Shown here piece after piece: positions 28,250 to 38,147 of a stretch of DNA of 64,000 nucleotides (the stretch's first letter is position 1; each line of letters begins with the position of its first letter). This DNA comes from Pythium myriotylum (lineage: Eukaryota > Oomycota > Peronosporomycetes > Pythiales > Pythiaceae). Location of the stretch: the NCBI GenBank assembly GCA_023091665.1, contig JALJCQ010000012.1:1-64000 (forward strand), written 5' to 3'. The notes beneath the pieces are model-generated. The model made no database searches. It was not told the DNA's origin and saw only the letters and a list, made by a program, of their open reading frames with translations. Made by a program: the position numbers and the translations under genes.

Positions 28250-29500
28250 ATGGACTTCCTTCTACCGACCTCGGCCCACACACATCCATGCACTGAGTGC
28301 GAAGGACGCTTCCTCACACATGACGCGCTCCTGCAGCATCTGCGTCAGCATGAACTCTTACGTGCGATTCAAAGTGCTCCTGCGGAGATGATTAAACCAA
28401 ATACTAGTATGGCTACTGTAACCAATTTTGCTGATTCCAACGAGCCCCCACGCCCAGGCAAGAAGAAAAAGAAAAACAAGACCTCGCAGCCATCGGCACC
28501 CGGATTTGTCCAGTTCTTCGACGAGGTCAAGGGCTTCGGGTTCATCAAGCGAACTTCAGAAGGTGCCTCTGGACAGGTTTTCTTCCACCTTTCGGCTTGC
28601 AATGTCCAGACACCACTGCCAAAGCGAGGCGACCAGGTTATGTTCACCGAGAAGATTAGCAACAAGGGAGCTACTGCAACATCAGTCGTTTTCACGTCCA
28701 AGCCGACACTAACGTCATCAAGCGTGCTACCTGAGACAAAGCATGCGCCTGCGCCAGTCCCAGAAACGAATATGGCTGCAAATGATAAGCGGCCTGCGGA
28801 GCCAGTGACAGGAGAGGGAATCGAAGGCACCGTGGCCTCGTACCGGGTCGAGGGGGGGGTTGGTGTCGTTTCCATCGGCGACAGTGAACTATACTTCAGT
28901 GTTCATGCATGCGATATCAAGCGACCGCCACCGACAGCCGGTGAGAAGGTGGTGGTCATCTCGCAGTTTGTCGGTCCGAAAGGCCCAACAGCCTCGAGCA
29001 TCAGAAGAGTGGCAGTTTCGGAGACTGCGTCCATCCCCAAGGTGATGACTGCGTTGAAGAGTCGAGCAGAAGGCCAAAAGCCTAGGGAAGAAGAGAATAT
29101 GGCCTCTTCGATGGTCTCAGCTTTGAACGCGTTCAAGAATTTCGTCCTTCGGTTGGTCACCAGGGCCCAAACGAACGAAACCACAGTAGACGCGCCTGCT
29201 GCAGCGAAACCGCGGGAGTCAAAGGCCCAGAAGCAGATCAGTGAACCTCTGCCTGGTCGTCGTACTGATACAACGCCGTTGCGGCCAGCTCACTACCATC
29301 ATATGATCACTATGTTGTCCGACCCGGAGACCAGTGCGGTCTATCTCCCAGCGGCTGTGACCATGCTGGCGCGAACGCGACCACGAAAAGCGCAGAAGAC
29401 TGAGGGCTTGGAGCCCGAAATTCGTCGGTTGCTACTGCTCTCAGCACTGGAGGATGAGCTCTTGTATGCGCAACAGCACCACGCGACGACAAAGGGGTAG
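28250..29500 (+). CDS. C2H2 / double cold-shock domain protein
   Basis: 416 residues. C2H2 finger C14-C17-H30-H34; Lys-rich patch 71-77; first cold-shock domain ~84-149 with both RNP motifs (KGFGFIKR and VFFHLSA); second, degenerate cold-shock-like unit ~190-255 (GTVASYRVEGGVGVVS); shared domain ~343-408 (VYLPAAVTMLARTRP, LLLLSALEDEL). It has the same order as the first two-thirds of the ligase at 22566-24596 but ends where that protein begins its RING1, so it is a ligase-free paralogue. A nucleic-acid-binding role is likely; the target is unknown. Confidence 0.75.
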   Translation: MDFLLPTSAHTHPCTECEGRFLTHDALLQHLRQHELLRAIQSAPAEMIKPNTSMATVTNFADSNEPPRPGKKKKKNKTSQPSAPGFVQFFDEVKGFGFIKRTSEGASGQVFFHLSACNVQTPLPKRGDQVMFTEKISNKGATATSVVFTSKPTLTSSSVLPETKHAPAPVPETNMAANDKRPAEPVTGEGIEGTVASYRVEGGVGVVSIGDSELYFSVHACDIKRPPPTAGEKVVVISQFVGPKGPTASSIRRVAVSETASIPKVMTALKSRAEGQKPREEENMASSMVSALNAFKNFVLRLVTRAQTNETTVDAPAAAKPRESKAQKQISEPLPGRRTDTTPLRPAHYHHMITMLSDPETSAVYLPAAVTMLARTRPRKAQKTEGLEPEIRRLLLLSALEDELLYAQQHHATTKG

Positions 29501-29984
29501 GAAAAAGATGAGGGTTTGTTTGTATACCAACCGTGAAAGGAGGTAGGGATCGTGAAGAGGTTTGTGGCTAGTGATCGGTTTCTGGGCCAGTGGCGTTTCT
29601 CTAGTAGAGGACAGTGGGTGATTTCTATCAAAGAGTTGAGCCACATGTTTCCAAGATGTGACTTTTGAAGATATGAATAGTCCCGTCGGCCACACCATCT
29701 GGTGATGTGCACCACAATGTTCGAGTCTCAGTCGTGGGTTTGGCGCATCTACTCACAGAGAACGATTCATTCCAGGGCAAGAACAACGGACACTGCCCCT
29801 CCCATCGGTAGAGACCCGCGCGGACCTTTCTTCGAAGATCCAAGTGATGTGAATCACTGCAACCAATCCGTCGCAGCCGCCCGTTGTCGCTGCTGACGGT
29901 CATTCGACAATTTTCGACTATCAACACAACTCCTCACTGCACCGGCAGTCAAAATTACTACGAAGCCAACGCTTTGCCGCAAGG
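29501..29984. other. Intergenic, no feature recognised
   Basis: 484 bp of mixed composition between the cold-shock gene and a secreted-protein gene. No ORF with protein-like character and no repeat were seen. Confidence 0.4.
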
Positions 29985-31043
29985 ATGAGAACCTCACTTC
30001 GATTCAATATCTTCCTTGCGATTTCGTACATCGCATCCAGCCAAGCGCAGGGTTTCGGTGGTCTCACGGATCCAATTTCATCGATACTCGGCAGTGTGAC
30101 CTCGCCGCTTGGTCCAGTCAATGTCGTTGGTTCACCTGCGATCGATGTCGAAACGAAGGTCGGATCTCCGTCGACGTTGGTTGAGAAGGGCCCTCCACCG
30201 AAGAGCGGCTTCAACATCGTCACGCCGTCCTTCGTTCGAGTGAAGACGGACGTCGATTCAGAGAAGACAGAGATTCGAACCTCTCCAGGCTCGGCGTCTG
30301 CAACACCCTTGGCGCGGGGTAGTACTGGGACCAACGCAAACTCGCAAGCCTACCAACCCGCAGGTGTACGGGCCGAACAAGCTGGTGATCCCGACATTGC
30401 ACTCGCGCTCGCTCCAAGGCCAAGACCAACCTCGGTTACAGCCCTAGCATCGGTGCTGACGTCGCTGGTGGGCGTGCCAGGGCAAATAATCCCAAAACTC
30501 GGACAAGAACCGGCGCAGGCTGCCCCGCCTGCTCCTACCCCGGCTCCTACCCCAGCTCCGACTGCTACTCCTACTCCTACTGCTACCCCTACTCCCGCAC
30601 CAACTCCTACTCCAACTCCTACTCCAACTCCTACTCCAACTCCTGCCCCTGTCACTGCAACCGCTACCAGCACTGCTGCTGCTACTGTTACTACTAATTC
30701 CACTGCTGCTGTGTCAGCTACTGCTAATTCCACTACTGCTGTTGCTCCAGCAGGAGCCCCAGCGCCAGCACCAACTCCAGCACCGACTCCAGGGCCAGCT
30801 CCTCCTGCTGCTGTTGCTGCTGCTGCATCAGCTACTGCTACTGCTGTTGCAGCTGGAGCTACAACTACTGCTCCAGCTCCGACTATTGCACCCATTAGTC
30901 CCGCTCCGGTAGTTTCGAATCTGACTTCAGCTCCTCTCGCAACGCCCTCACCGAGCGATGTAGCTCAGGCTCCAGCCTATAAGAGCCCTTCAGCCCGTAG
31001 TCTTCGCGGTTGTGAGAGGAAGATGAACAACGGCAAAGACTGA
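29985..31043 (+). CDS. Secreted Thr/Pro-rich protein with unnamed conserved N-terminal domain (paralogue 1)
   Basis: 352 residues. Signal peptide ~1-21 (hydrophobic FNIFLAISYIASSQAQ). Residues ~42-103 form a conserved segment shared with the next gene (LGPVNVV, IDVETKVGSPSTLVEK, PSFVRVKTDVDS). Residues ~175-330 are mucin-like Thr/Pro/Ala repeats (PTPTP runs), a probable O-glycosylated cell-wall or surface stalk. There is no C-terminal hydrophobic GPI signal; it ends in a basic tail. I do not recognise the N-terminal domain. A surface or secreted role is inferred from the signal peptide and stalk. Confidence 0.7.
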   Translation: MRTSLRFNIFLAISYIASSQAQGFGGLTDPISSILGSVTSPLGPVNVVGSPAIDVETKVGSPSTLVEKGPPPKSGFNIVTPSFVRVKTDVDSEKTEIRTSPGSASATPLARGSTGTNANSQAYQPAGVRAEQAGDPDIALALAPRPRPTSVTALASVLTSLVGVPGQIIPKLGQEPAQAAPPAPTPAPTPAPTATPTPTATPTPAPTPTPTPTPTPTPTPAPVTATATSTAAATVTTNSTAAVSATANSTTAVAPAGAPAPAPTPAPTPGPAPPAAVAAAASATATAVAAGATTTAPAPTIAPISPAPVVSNLTSAPLATPSPSDVAQAPAYKSPSARSLRGCERKMNNGKD

Positions 31044-31596
31044 AGAAGAGCGATTGTATGCGAAATTGTGAGCCACTTGCTTCAATAAGATGTTCATTTG
31101 TTCACCCAATTGCTTGTTGCTATGAAACCGCGTCCACCCCGGGGATACCATCTCGGTCTTCTATAGGGCTTGTCGGACTTGCACTCTTACATCATCTTCT
31201 GCGCCGCCTACTCCTCCACCAGAGCGATCGCATCAGCTGTCTTCGGATGCGTTGACCAATGCATCTTCGCTGCAGCGACACTGCCCAGTAGAGACGATTA
31301 GTTCCGAGGATGGCTCAAAGTCGAAGAGCCAATACTTCTGGAGGGACATGACCTTCAGCGTTATACTCCACATGCCACGATCGACCAGGTGTTGTCTGTT
31401 GCCGATCCTGACGCGCGTAAGCCACGAGATTGCTTGGCCAAGTGCTTTGCTTCCTAGTCGTGCTTCGACAAGGTTGCCCCTGTAGAGACACGACGTCCGA
31501 TCGTTGGCGGCCGGTCATGGGCGGAAGAACTGCTCCCAGTCCCACGACATCTTTCACTCTGCAAGCAGATTACTCGACCCCACTTCCCTTCCAGCC
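31044..31596. other. Intergenic between secreted paralogues
   Basis: 553 bp; short ORFs only, none with a recognisable domain. It contains the promoter of the second secreted gene. Confidence 0.4.
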
Positions 31597-32175
31597 ATGA
31601 AGAGACTCTCGACACTAGCTGCAGTCCTGCTGGCTCTTTTGTCTGCCTCGATCAGCGTCGCTCACGCTGACAAGACCCCTTCAAACCCTCTCCACTCGCT
31701 ATTCGCTGGCGTACTGCCGACGCTCGGACCCGTGAACCTCGTCCTCTCGCCCGTGATCGACATCGACACACGCGTCGGCTCTCCATCGACGCTCGTCGAG
31801 AAGACGCCGCCGCCTTCGAGCGGCATCAACATCGTCATCCCGTCGCTCGTCCGTGTCAAGACGGCCGTGGATTCTCCGGACACCACCGTCCGAGCTCCGC
31901 CAGGATCCTACCGCCCGGCGGTTGTGCATGCGGACGCCGCCGCCAGCGCAGGCGTCCTGCCGCTCGTGCCCACGTTGGCGTCGCTCGTCGGCGTTGGTTC
32001 GCCGACCCCAGCGCCTCTGCCGGCTCGCGACCCGAGAGACGACTGCCTGGAGACGCCGACGACAGCGCAGAGACCGAACGAGACGGCGCTCGCGACGCCG
32101 ACGCCGACGCCGACGCCAACGCGATCGGCCGGCAGCAGCTCCGCCAGTGGGGACGAGGTTGAAGTTGCAGCGTAA
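31597..32175 (+). CDS. Secreted protein with the same unnamed N-terminal domain (paralogue 2)
   Basis: 192 residues from the ATG at 31597, chosen because the signal peptide starts there (MKRLSTLAAVLLALLSASIS); the upstream in-frame extension is not protein-like. Residues ~43-104 match paralogue 1 (LGPVNLV, IDIDTRVGSPSTLVEK, PSLVRVKTAVDS), and both then share a LASLVGV stretch. The C-terminal stalk is short (ATPTPTPTPTR) and ends acidic. It is a tandem same-strand copy 0.55 kb downstream; codon use is more GC-rich than in paralogue 1. Confidence 0.7.
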   Translation: MKRLSTLAAVLLALLSASISVAHADKTPSNPLHSLFAGVLPTLGPVNLVLSPVIDIDTRVGSPSTLVEKTPPPSSGINIVIPSLVRVKTAVDSPDTTVRAPPGSYRPAVVHADAAASAGVLPLVPTLASLVGVGSPTPAPLPARDPRDDCLETPTTAQRPNETALATPTPTPTPTRSAGSSSASGDEVEVAA

Positions 32176-33066
32176 ATTTTGCAATGGAACCAGCTCCCTG
32201 TTCGCTGTTTGTGGTGCGTTCCACCCTTTCATGTAGAGCCTCGTGTAGGCCACACCGAGAGCTCCGAGATTGGCCGAAATGGAGCTCCAAGGGAGATGGA
32301 GCCTGGAGAAGCGCCGGCTCCGAGCCGGATTGAGGAGACCGTCTGCCCTCCAGCTGCCGAGGGCTGAATGCTGAAGTCACGTTGACATTCTCACTGTACA
32401 CACGCACCACTCGCGCGCCGAGTTTGGTCCCCGTGGCCACCGTCGCGCCGTTCGATTTTCGAGCGCACAGAGGGCCTCGCATGGACCATGTGAGACCAAG
32501 AGCGAGCGGCCTGTCAGACCGCATGAGAAGGAGAAGGAGATGAATCGAGGGCGGCGATAGAATGGACAAAGGCACTCACACTGCTCCATGTGTCACTCCC
32601 ACTCCTCTCGGCTCTGCCAGCAGCCGAGACCGAGCCCTGGAGTCGGCAGGCGGAGGAGGAGATCCCATCGAGCCCATTCCATGACGGGTCGGCTCGGCCG
32701 GGCCAGCGAGAAAGAGATGTGCGGCCAGAGGACCATTATCCGCCAATCAGTATGCATTGTAATGACCTCATTTAAGATTCTATCCAATCGAATCGCATTC
32801 TCTAATTAGGGGTAGGTCCTTGAGCTAACCCATTTCCTGTGGGTCGGCCTGCTGGAAAGATAGCCATGCATTCGAAGGGCATGGGCTCTCCCGTTCACTT
32901 CTCGTCGAGCATTGTGAGTGGGAAGCTGCCGCGTGGGGGTCTCCCTCCCCCCCCCCCCCCCCCTCGCGCGTGTATGCGACGCATGCGACCGGTGGACTAA
33001 CCCTCGCGGTCTCTGTGATAGCGCCCGAGAGAAGCCTCCTGCGTTTGCGTCGCGTGTCTCCGTACC
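32176..33066. other. Intergenic with a 17-bp poly-C tract
   Basis: 891 bp with no supported gene. A run of 17 C lies at 32947-32963, about 100 bp upstream of the cyclin ATG; it is prone to length change or sequencing error. Confidence 0.5.
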
Positions 33067-34249
33067 ATGGAAGATCTGCTCTGCAAGGAAGAGAACGTGC
33101 CGCTGTCGCCTGCGACCGTGGCCGCTGCCGCGCAGGTCGTCGCCGTGCCTCAGGTCGACGCGGAAGACCCCGTGCAGGTCATCCGCCTCATGGCGCGGCG
33201 GGAAGTCGAGTACGGAGCATGCAATGACAAGTACCTCGCCGAAGTCCAGCGGGACGGAATGGAAGAGTCGTGGCGCCGCAAAATTTGCCGCTGGATGTTT
33301 GAGGTGCGAGGCCGTGATCTGACGCGTCGTGAACGCGCGAGGCTGAATTCTTGTTGTGCTTCCCTCCCCCTCCCCTGCCGCCCCCTCCATCCCTCTTATA
33401 GACTGCCAAGGCCTTTGACCTCACGCGTGACACGGTCGGGTGTGCTGTGTACATCATGGACTACTACCTCTCGACCAAGTCAGTGAGCAAGATCCTCCTG
33501 CAGTTGGTGTCGATGGTCTCTATGTACATTGCCTCCAAGATGCACGAGCACCAGCCGATCTCCATGGTGAGTGGGAAGGAGGTTTCTCTTCTCCGCGTGT
33601 CCCAGTGGATCCACTTTGTCTAACGCAGTGGGAACGACCAAATCATTAGGAGGAGATGGAGCTCCTGTCGCAACGCAAGTTTACGCGCGACGACATCCGC
33701 CGCGTCGAGGCACACCTGCTCAAGACGCTCGGCTGGCGGCTCAACCCGCCGTCGTCCTTCATGTTCGCTCGGGACTTTATCCACGTGCTTAGCCACAGTG
33801 TCTCGAGCCAGTGCAAAGCAGATCTAGAACGCGACGTCATGGTCTTTCTGCAGGACGTCGTCGAGGATTACGGCTCGCTCCGTTTCCGCAGCTCGAGCCT
33901 CGGCATCGCCGCCGTGCACGTGCTGTGGAACGCGCGGAGAATGCGGCCGAGCTCGGCCATCCAGGACGCGATCCGCGCCGCGGACGTCGCGGCGGACGAC
34001 TTTGTCGACTGCTACCGCTGGCTGCGCGAGCTGCACCACGTCGTCCACCAGCCGCTGCCGCAGCCGCGCTTCGTGAGCGTCGAGGAGAGCAAGACCACGG
34101 ACGCCTCGCGATCCATCAGCCCCACGGGCGTGGACGACGCGGCCGTGGCGCTGGGGGACCACGCCGACGCCGAGCTGCCGGCCGAGCTGCTAGCCAAGGA
34201 CGACGCGCCCGAGCCGCAACGCAAGCGCGCTCGCCTCGACGCCCACTAG
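33067..34249 (+). CDS. Cyclin (cyclin-box protein), three exons
   Basis: Exons 33067-33303, 33402-33566 and 33650-34249; introns of 98 and 83 bp, both GT-AG and phase 0, restore one frame of 333 residues. The cyclin N-terminal box runs from ~67 (MEESWRRKICRWMFE at the first junction) through VGCAVYIMDYYLS and MVSMYIASKMHE to ~180; a second helical repeat (~190-270) follows. The C-terminus has a Ser/Asp-rich stretch and a basic RKRAR cluster that could be a nuclear signal. A CDK-binding regulatory subunit is the expected role; the subclass (D-like or other) cannot be fixed by eye. Confidence 0.8.
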
Positions 34250-35502
34250 CCGTCGCAGCTCGTCGTCGTCGTGGGCGTCTCTCTCTCTCTCTCATTCGCA
34301 TTCCTCTCTCTCACACTCTCTGTACGCCCGTCTATTTAACGCGATAATGAAGCGGACCCCGCCGTATTTAACCGTCGCGGAACCAATACCGGTATTTGCG
34401 ACCGGCGACGGCTGGTGCGTGTGTTCTTTCGGTCGACCCGGACGTCTGTTCCGGCACGCATGTGAACTGCTGGATTGGGGGCCCTCGGGGCCTTCGCGGC
34501 GGCTTCCGGGAACGGCTCGACTTTGGACCAATGGGATCGCGGCGCGTGACGCGCCTGATTCCAACGCGCTCGTCTTCTCCGCGGAATGGAATGCCACGAA
34601 GTTCTTCCGCAGCAAAGACGTTGGCGCGTTGGCGCGTTGGCGTCGTTGGCGTCGTTGGCGCGTCCGACTTTGCGCCCTCGCTGCTTCGACCCGACTTTGG
34701 GCACGATTGAACAGCAGCGGTGGCGCGGATGGATTATGGCCACAGCTGCTGCGGCCCTTTCCCCCATCGTGATGGATACACCGGAGGACCGATCCTCTCT
34801 GGGGGAGAGCGGGCGGCCCCCGTCGCGTGCGGACGGCAAGGGGCAAGGGGAGCTCGTGGCCACACGATCGGCGACGCGGCCGCAGTGGCCATCCGCCAGG
34901 GCGTCCACCGGCGCCACTCCAGTGGGGGGTTCACTCGTTCTCGCGCTCTTCCCTCCTGGAGAAATTGGACCACGCGCAGAGGCTTCCATTTCTCCGCTCT
35001 CCTCCTCCCGTGAGATGGTGGTGGGTTGCCGCGGGGCCCAATCAGCGAGCCCACTGGCGCTGTCACACCGCGGTCCCCTTTTCGCTTTGGCGCTCGCTTC
35101 GTGGGGCGAGGGCTTCTTCAAGTGCAAGCAAGTCTGCGGCGGGAGAGGTTAGGGTGCGGCCTTGACCAGCTTCGCTCCGGTAATCCCGAGGTTTTGGTGA
35201 GGTTTTTCTCGGGGAAGATCCCAGAAACAAGGCGCTAGAAAGGCGGCCGGGGCTTTGGGCTCGGGCGGCGGCGGGTTGGGTGTCGTGTTGTTTGCGTTGG
35301 GGACTCTGACGTCCGCGCAGGCTCGCGCCTCCTTCCGGACAGAACCGCAGGCCTCCGGACGAAGCCTCTCTCTCTCTCGAGACGAAACCGAAAAAAACAC
35401 CGCGACCGCGGCCAGAGCACTTCCCAACTTATTGGCCCCGGATCCCCCACGCCCATTCCCGTCCACTAGTCCTATCCCCTCCCCCCTTCCTGTCATCCCA
35501 AC
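34250..35502. other. Long GC-rich intergenic region with short tandem repeat
   Basis: 1253 bp. Several overlapping frames stay open on both strands, but none shows a domain or consistent codon use. A small tandem repeat of GTTGGCGC/GTTGGCGTC units lies at 34620-34663. CT-rich runs occur near 34277-34323 and 35370. Confidence 0.45.
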
Positions 35503-36528
35503 ATGCTCGAGACCGAGGTGGCCGAGACGCTCATGAGCCTCTCGGCGCCCGACGAGCGCGCCTACAAGTCGCCGCTCTACGCCTGGCACACCAACGACAA
35601 GAAGCGCTCCTTCCAGTCGAGCTTCCAGCCGCTCGGCTCGTCGCTGCCCGCCGGCGGCTCGTACCTCGACGACTACGCCTCGCTCCAGCGCCAGCTCATC
35701 CGCGAGCGCCCGCTCACGGCCATGATCCCGGCCAAGCACCGCCGCCGCGACGCGCTCGACGACGACGACGACGACAACTCGGACGACGACGACGAGCGCG
35801 ACAGCAGCGACGTCGACATGGCCTCGGACGCCTCCTCGGACGAGCCCTCGGGCCGCTGGCGCGCCTTCCGCTCGCCCTTCGACGGGCTCGTCGCCGCCGC
35901 GGCCTCCAACCAGGACGACCACGACGAGCTGCGCACGTCCTCGCGCCCCATCTCGATCCCGAGCAAGCGCGAGAGCCACGACCCGTTCGGGCTCCCGCCC
36001 ACGGCGCGCCACGGCAGCAGCGGCAAGAGCCACAAGTGGAGCCTCTCGCGCGTCAAGGAGGACGCCTCCTACATCGGCCAGGACTCGTCCCCCACGGGCG
36101 TCGAGGACGACCGCGCCTGGTTCGACGAGTACCGCCAGAGCGACGAGTACCGCCAGCGCGCGCGCCTCGCCTCGGTCTGCTCCTCCGACGGCAGCATCTC
36201 CGAGTACGGCGGCTTTGGCCGAAAGCACCTCGAAGAATTCATCCGCATGGAGATCTCGGCCGCCAACGAGAACGAGTCCAGTAACCAGCTCAGCGACGTG
36301 GGCTCGCCGACGCGTGACGGCGACACCAAGTACATCGGCAGCTACTCGCCCGAGGCGCGGAGAAAACGGATCGAGCGGTTCCTAGAAAAGCGGAAACACC
36401 GCGTCTGGTCCAAGAAGGTGGACTACGACGTGCGCAAGAACTTTGCCAACTCGAGGCTGCGCGTCAAGGGCCGCTTCGTCAAGAAGGAGGACGAGGAGCT
36501 TCTGTGCCAGCTCATGAGCTTCACATAG
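35503..36528 (+). CDS. CCT-motif protein
   Basis: 341 residues. Acidic Asp-rich stretch ~83-106, then a Ser-rich low-complexity middle. The C-terminal ~287-328 is a CCT domain (RKRIERFLEKRKHR ... KKVDYDVRKNFANSR followed by LRVKGRFVKKED), the motif of plant CONSTANS, CO-like and TOC1 proteins. CCT domains act in nuclear import and in protein or DNA binding. No B-box or response-regulator domain precedes it, as is usual for stramenopile CCT proteins. A transcription-related nuclear role is inferred. Confidence 0.75.
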   Translation: MLETEVAETLMSLSAPDERAYKSPLYAWHTNDKKRSFQSSFQPLGSSLPAGGSYLDDYASLQRQLIRERPLTAMIPAKHRRRDALDDDDDDNSDDDDERDSSDVDMASDASSDEPSGRWRAFRSPFDGLVAAAASNQDDHDELRTSSRPISIPSKRESHDPFGLPPTARHGSSGKSHKWSLSRVKEDASYIGQDSSPTGVEDDRAWFDEYRQSDEYRQRARLASVCSSDGSISEYGGFGRKHLEEFIRMEISAANENESSNQLSDVGSPTRDGDTKYIGSYSPEARRKRIERFLEKRKHRVWSKKVDYDVRKNFANSRLRVKGRFVKKEDEELLCQLMSFT

Positions 36529-36942
36529 CCCCATCCCATCGACGAACGAAGAAGCCACCCAAGAAGATCTGCCGCCGATCGCAAGGCTTTTGTGGATACA
36601 GGAAGCGACGCCGCCACGCGTCGCGCGCGAGTTGGGAGTTTGTGTATATCTCTGTTTTTGATTCGAAGGTCCAGGACGCCATGCATCCCTCCCCCCCGTC
36701 TCTGTGGGTCGCCACACAGGAACCACCACCCCGCTCCGTTATAGTTGTAGAGTAAGTAGAGCGCCATCGCCACCGACCATACACATACATACACGCGAGA
36801 TTTGTTTTTGGGCACATCGGACACCCCAACTGGTCTGCCTGCTTCCTCCTCTCCTCCTCCATCCGATCCGATCCGATTCGCCATGCGAAACGCTCGAAAA
36901 CGCCGCGTCGCGTGCGACTCGCGAAACGACGCGAGCCAGTGG
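36529..36942. other. Convergent intergenic region
   Basis: 414 bp between convergent 3' ends; contains presumed 3' UTRs and no recognisable element. Confidence 0.4.
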
Positions 36943-37833
36943 TCAGGAGCTACTGACTGCGACGGTCGACGACGACGGCGCCGAAGATGACGACAGGGAC
37001 GAAGATGCCAGCGCGTAGACGCCCGAGGCCGACGGCGGCAGCCGGATGACGACTACGTTGGGACGAGCGAACGACGACGACGAAGCCGGGCCGCGACGGG
37101 GCAGCGGCAGCGCGTAGACGCGTTCACAACAGAAGAAGCGCGTGGCGGCGACGCAGAGCCCCGTGAGCAGCTCCAGACTCAGCAGCGCCACCAGCAGCAC
37201 CAGCAGCAGCACGGCGACCGAGCAGAGCGTCTCCCATCCGCCGGTCGAAGAGGCCCCGGCGAAGATGGGCCGCTGGGAGAGCAGCACGTGCGTGAGCAGA
37301 AGAGGCAGCGCCAGCACGAGCATCGCCACTACCAATCCAAGGCTCGCGAGCAGCAGCTTGACGGTCGTGAGGTAGACTACCACCATGGCCGACTCAACCG
37401 AGACGCGCGAGAGCCCCGAGACCAGTCGCTCGGTTGGGAGACCGTCCTGAGGGTCGTTCGGCTCGCAGGTCGCGAGAGGCTGCACGGCGCCCGAGGCGTC
37501 GATCTGGATCTGCTCGTCGGCCACGTAGTTGACCATGGCGGCGTCGCATTTCGCGATAAAGTCGATGACGCCGAGGCGGAAGAGCAGGCGGAAGAGCACA
37601 ACGCCGAGTCCGCAGAGCGGCGCGAGCACGAGGCAGAGCACTAGCGTCGCGAGCAAGGCGAGCCCGACGACCCACGCGACGACGCCCTGCACGAACAGGA
37701 AGACGAGGCTGCGGCAGAGTGTCGCCACGTCGCTGGGGAAGCAGCAGCGATCCGGTGCGTGCCAGTGACGAGCCCGACGGCGCATGGGCAGCACCTCCGC
37801 GGAGCCATACGAGACTCGCGCCATGGTCTTCAT
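36943..37833 (-). CDS. Multi-pass membrane protein of unknown function
   Basis: 296 residues from the ATG at 37833; a second ATG at 37824 has better context (accATGg). Hydrophobic segments suggest about four membrane spans: two close together (~SLVFLFVQGVVAWVVGLALL and TLVLCLVLAPLCGLGVVLF) and two after a ~70-residue hydrophilic loop (MVVVYLTTVKLLLASLGLVV and CSVAVLLLVLLVALLSLELL). The C-terminus is Ser-rich. No family recognised. Confidence 0.55.
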   Translation of the reverse strand: MKTMARVSYGSAEVLPMRRRARHWHAPDRCCFPSDVATLCRSLVFLFVQGVVAWVVGLALLATLVLCLVLAPLCGLGVVLFRLLFRLGVIDFIAKCDAAMVNYVADEQIQIDASGAVQPLATCEPNDPQDGLPTERLVSGLSRVSVESAMVVVYLTTVKLLLASLGLVVAMLVLALPLLLTHVLLSQRPIFAGASSTGGWETLCSVAVLLLVLLVALLSLELLTGLCVAATRFFCCERVYALPLPRRGPASSSSFARPNVVVIRLPPSASGVYALASSSLSSSSAPSSSTVAVSSS

Positions 37834-38147
37834 CGCCGGTCGTCGGGATCGCGAATGGACCCGGCGGAGGGACCACACCTGTCGACCTCAACTGTCGCAT
37901 CGAGCCACACAAAAAGCCCCGCGTCGCAAGCGCCTCGTCCCGTCGAACGCCGCAGCCAGAGCAGTGACAGTCTCAACGACGGGAGGTCGATCGCTCCACC
38001 GAGAGAGAAGAGAGAGAGAGAGAGAGGAGAGCCCGGACCAAGTTGAAGTGTCCCTTATTCCATCCTCTTTTATTAGGGATACCCCTATTCCAGTAGACCT
38101 CCTCACACTTCCCATCGCATCCAGTACGTTCCCCCTTCCTCTGGCTC

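Noticed and set aside
30950..31043. RXLR-type effector motif (RSLRG) in the secreted protein
   Set aside because: It lies at the C-terminus, not shortly after the signal peptide, and lacks a following EER motif.
34336..35152. Genes on either strand in the cyclin-CCT intergenic region
   Set aside because: Several overlapping frames are open at once, as expected from GC content; none has a domain or preferred codon pattern.
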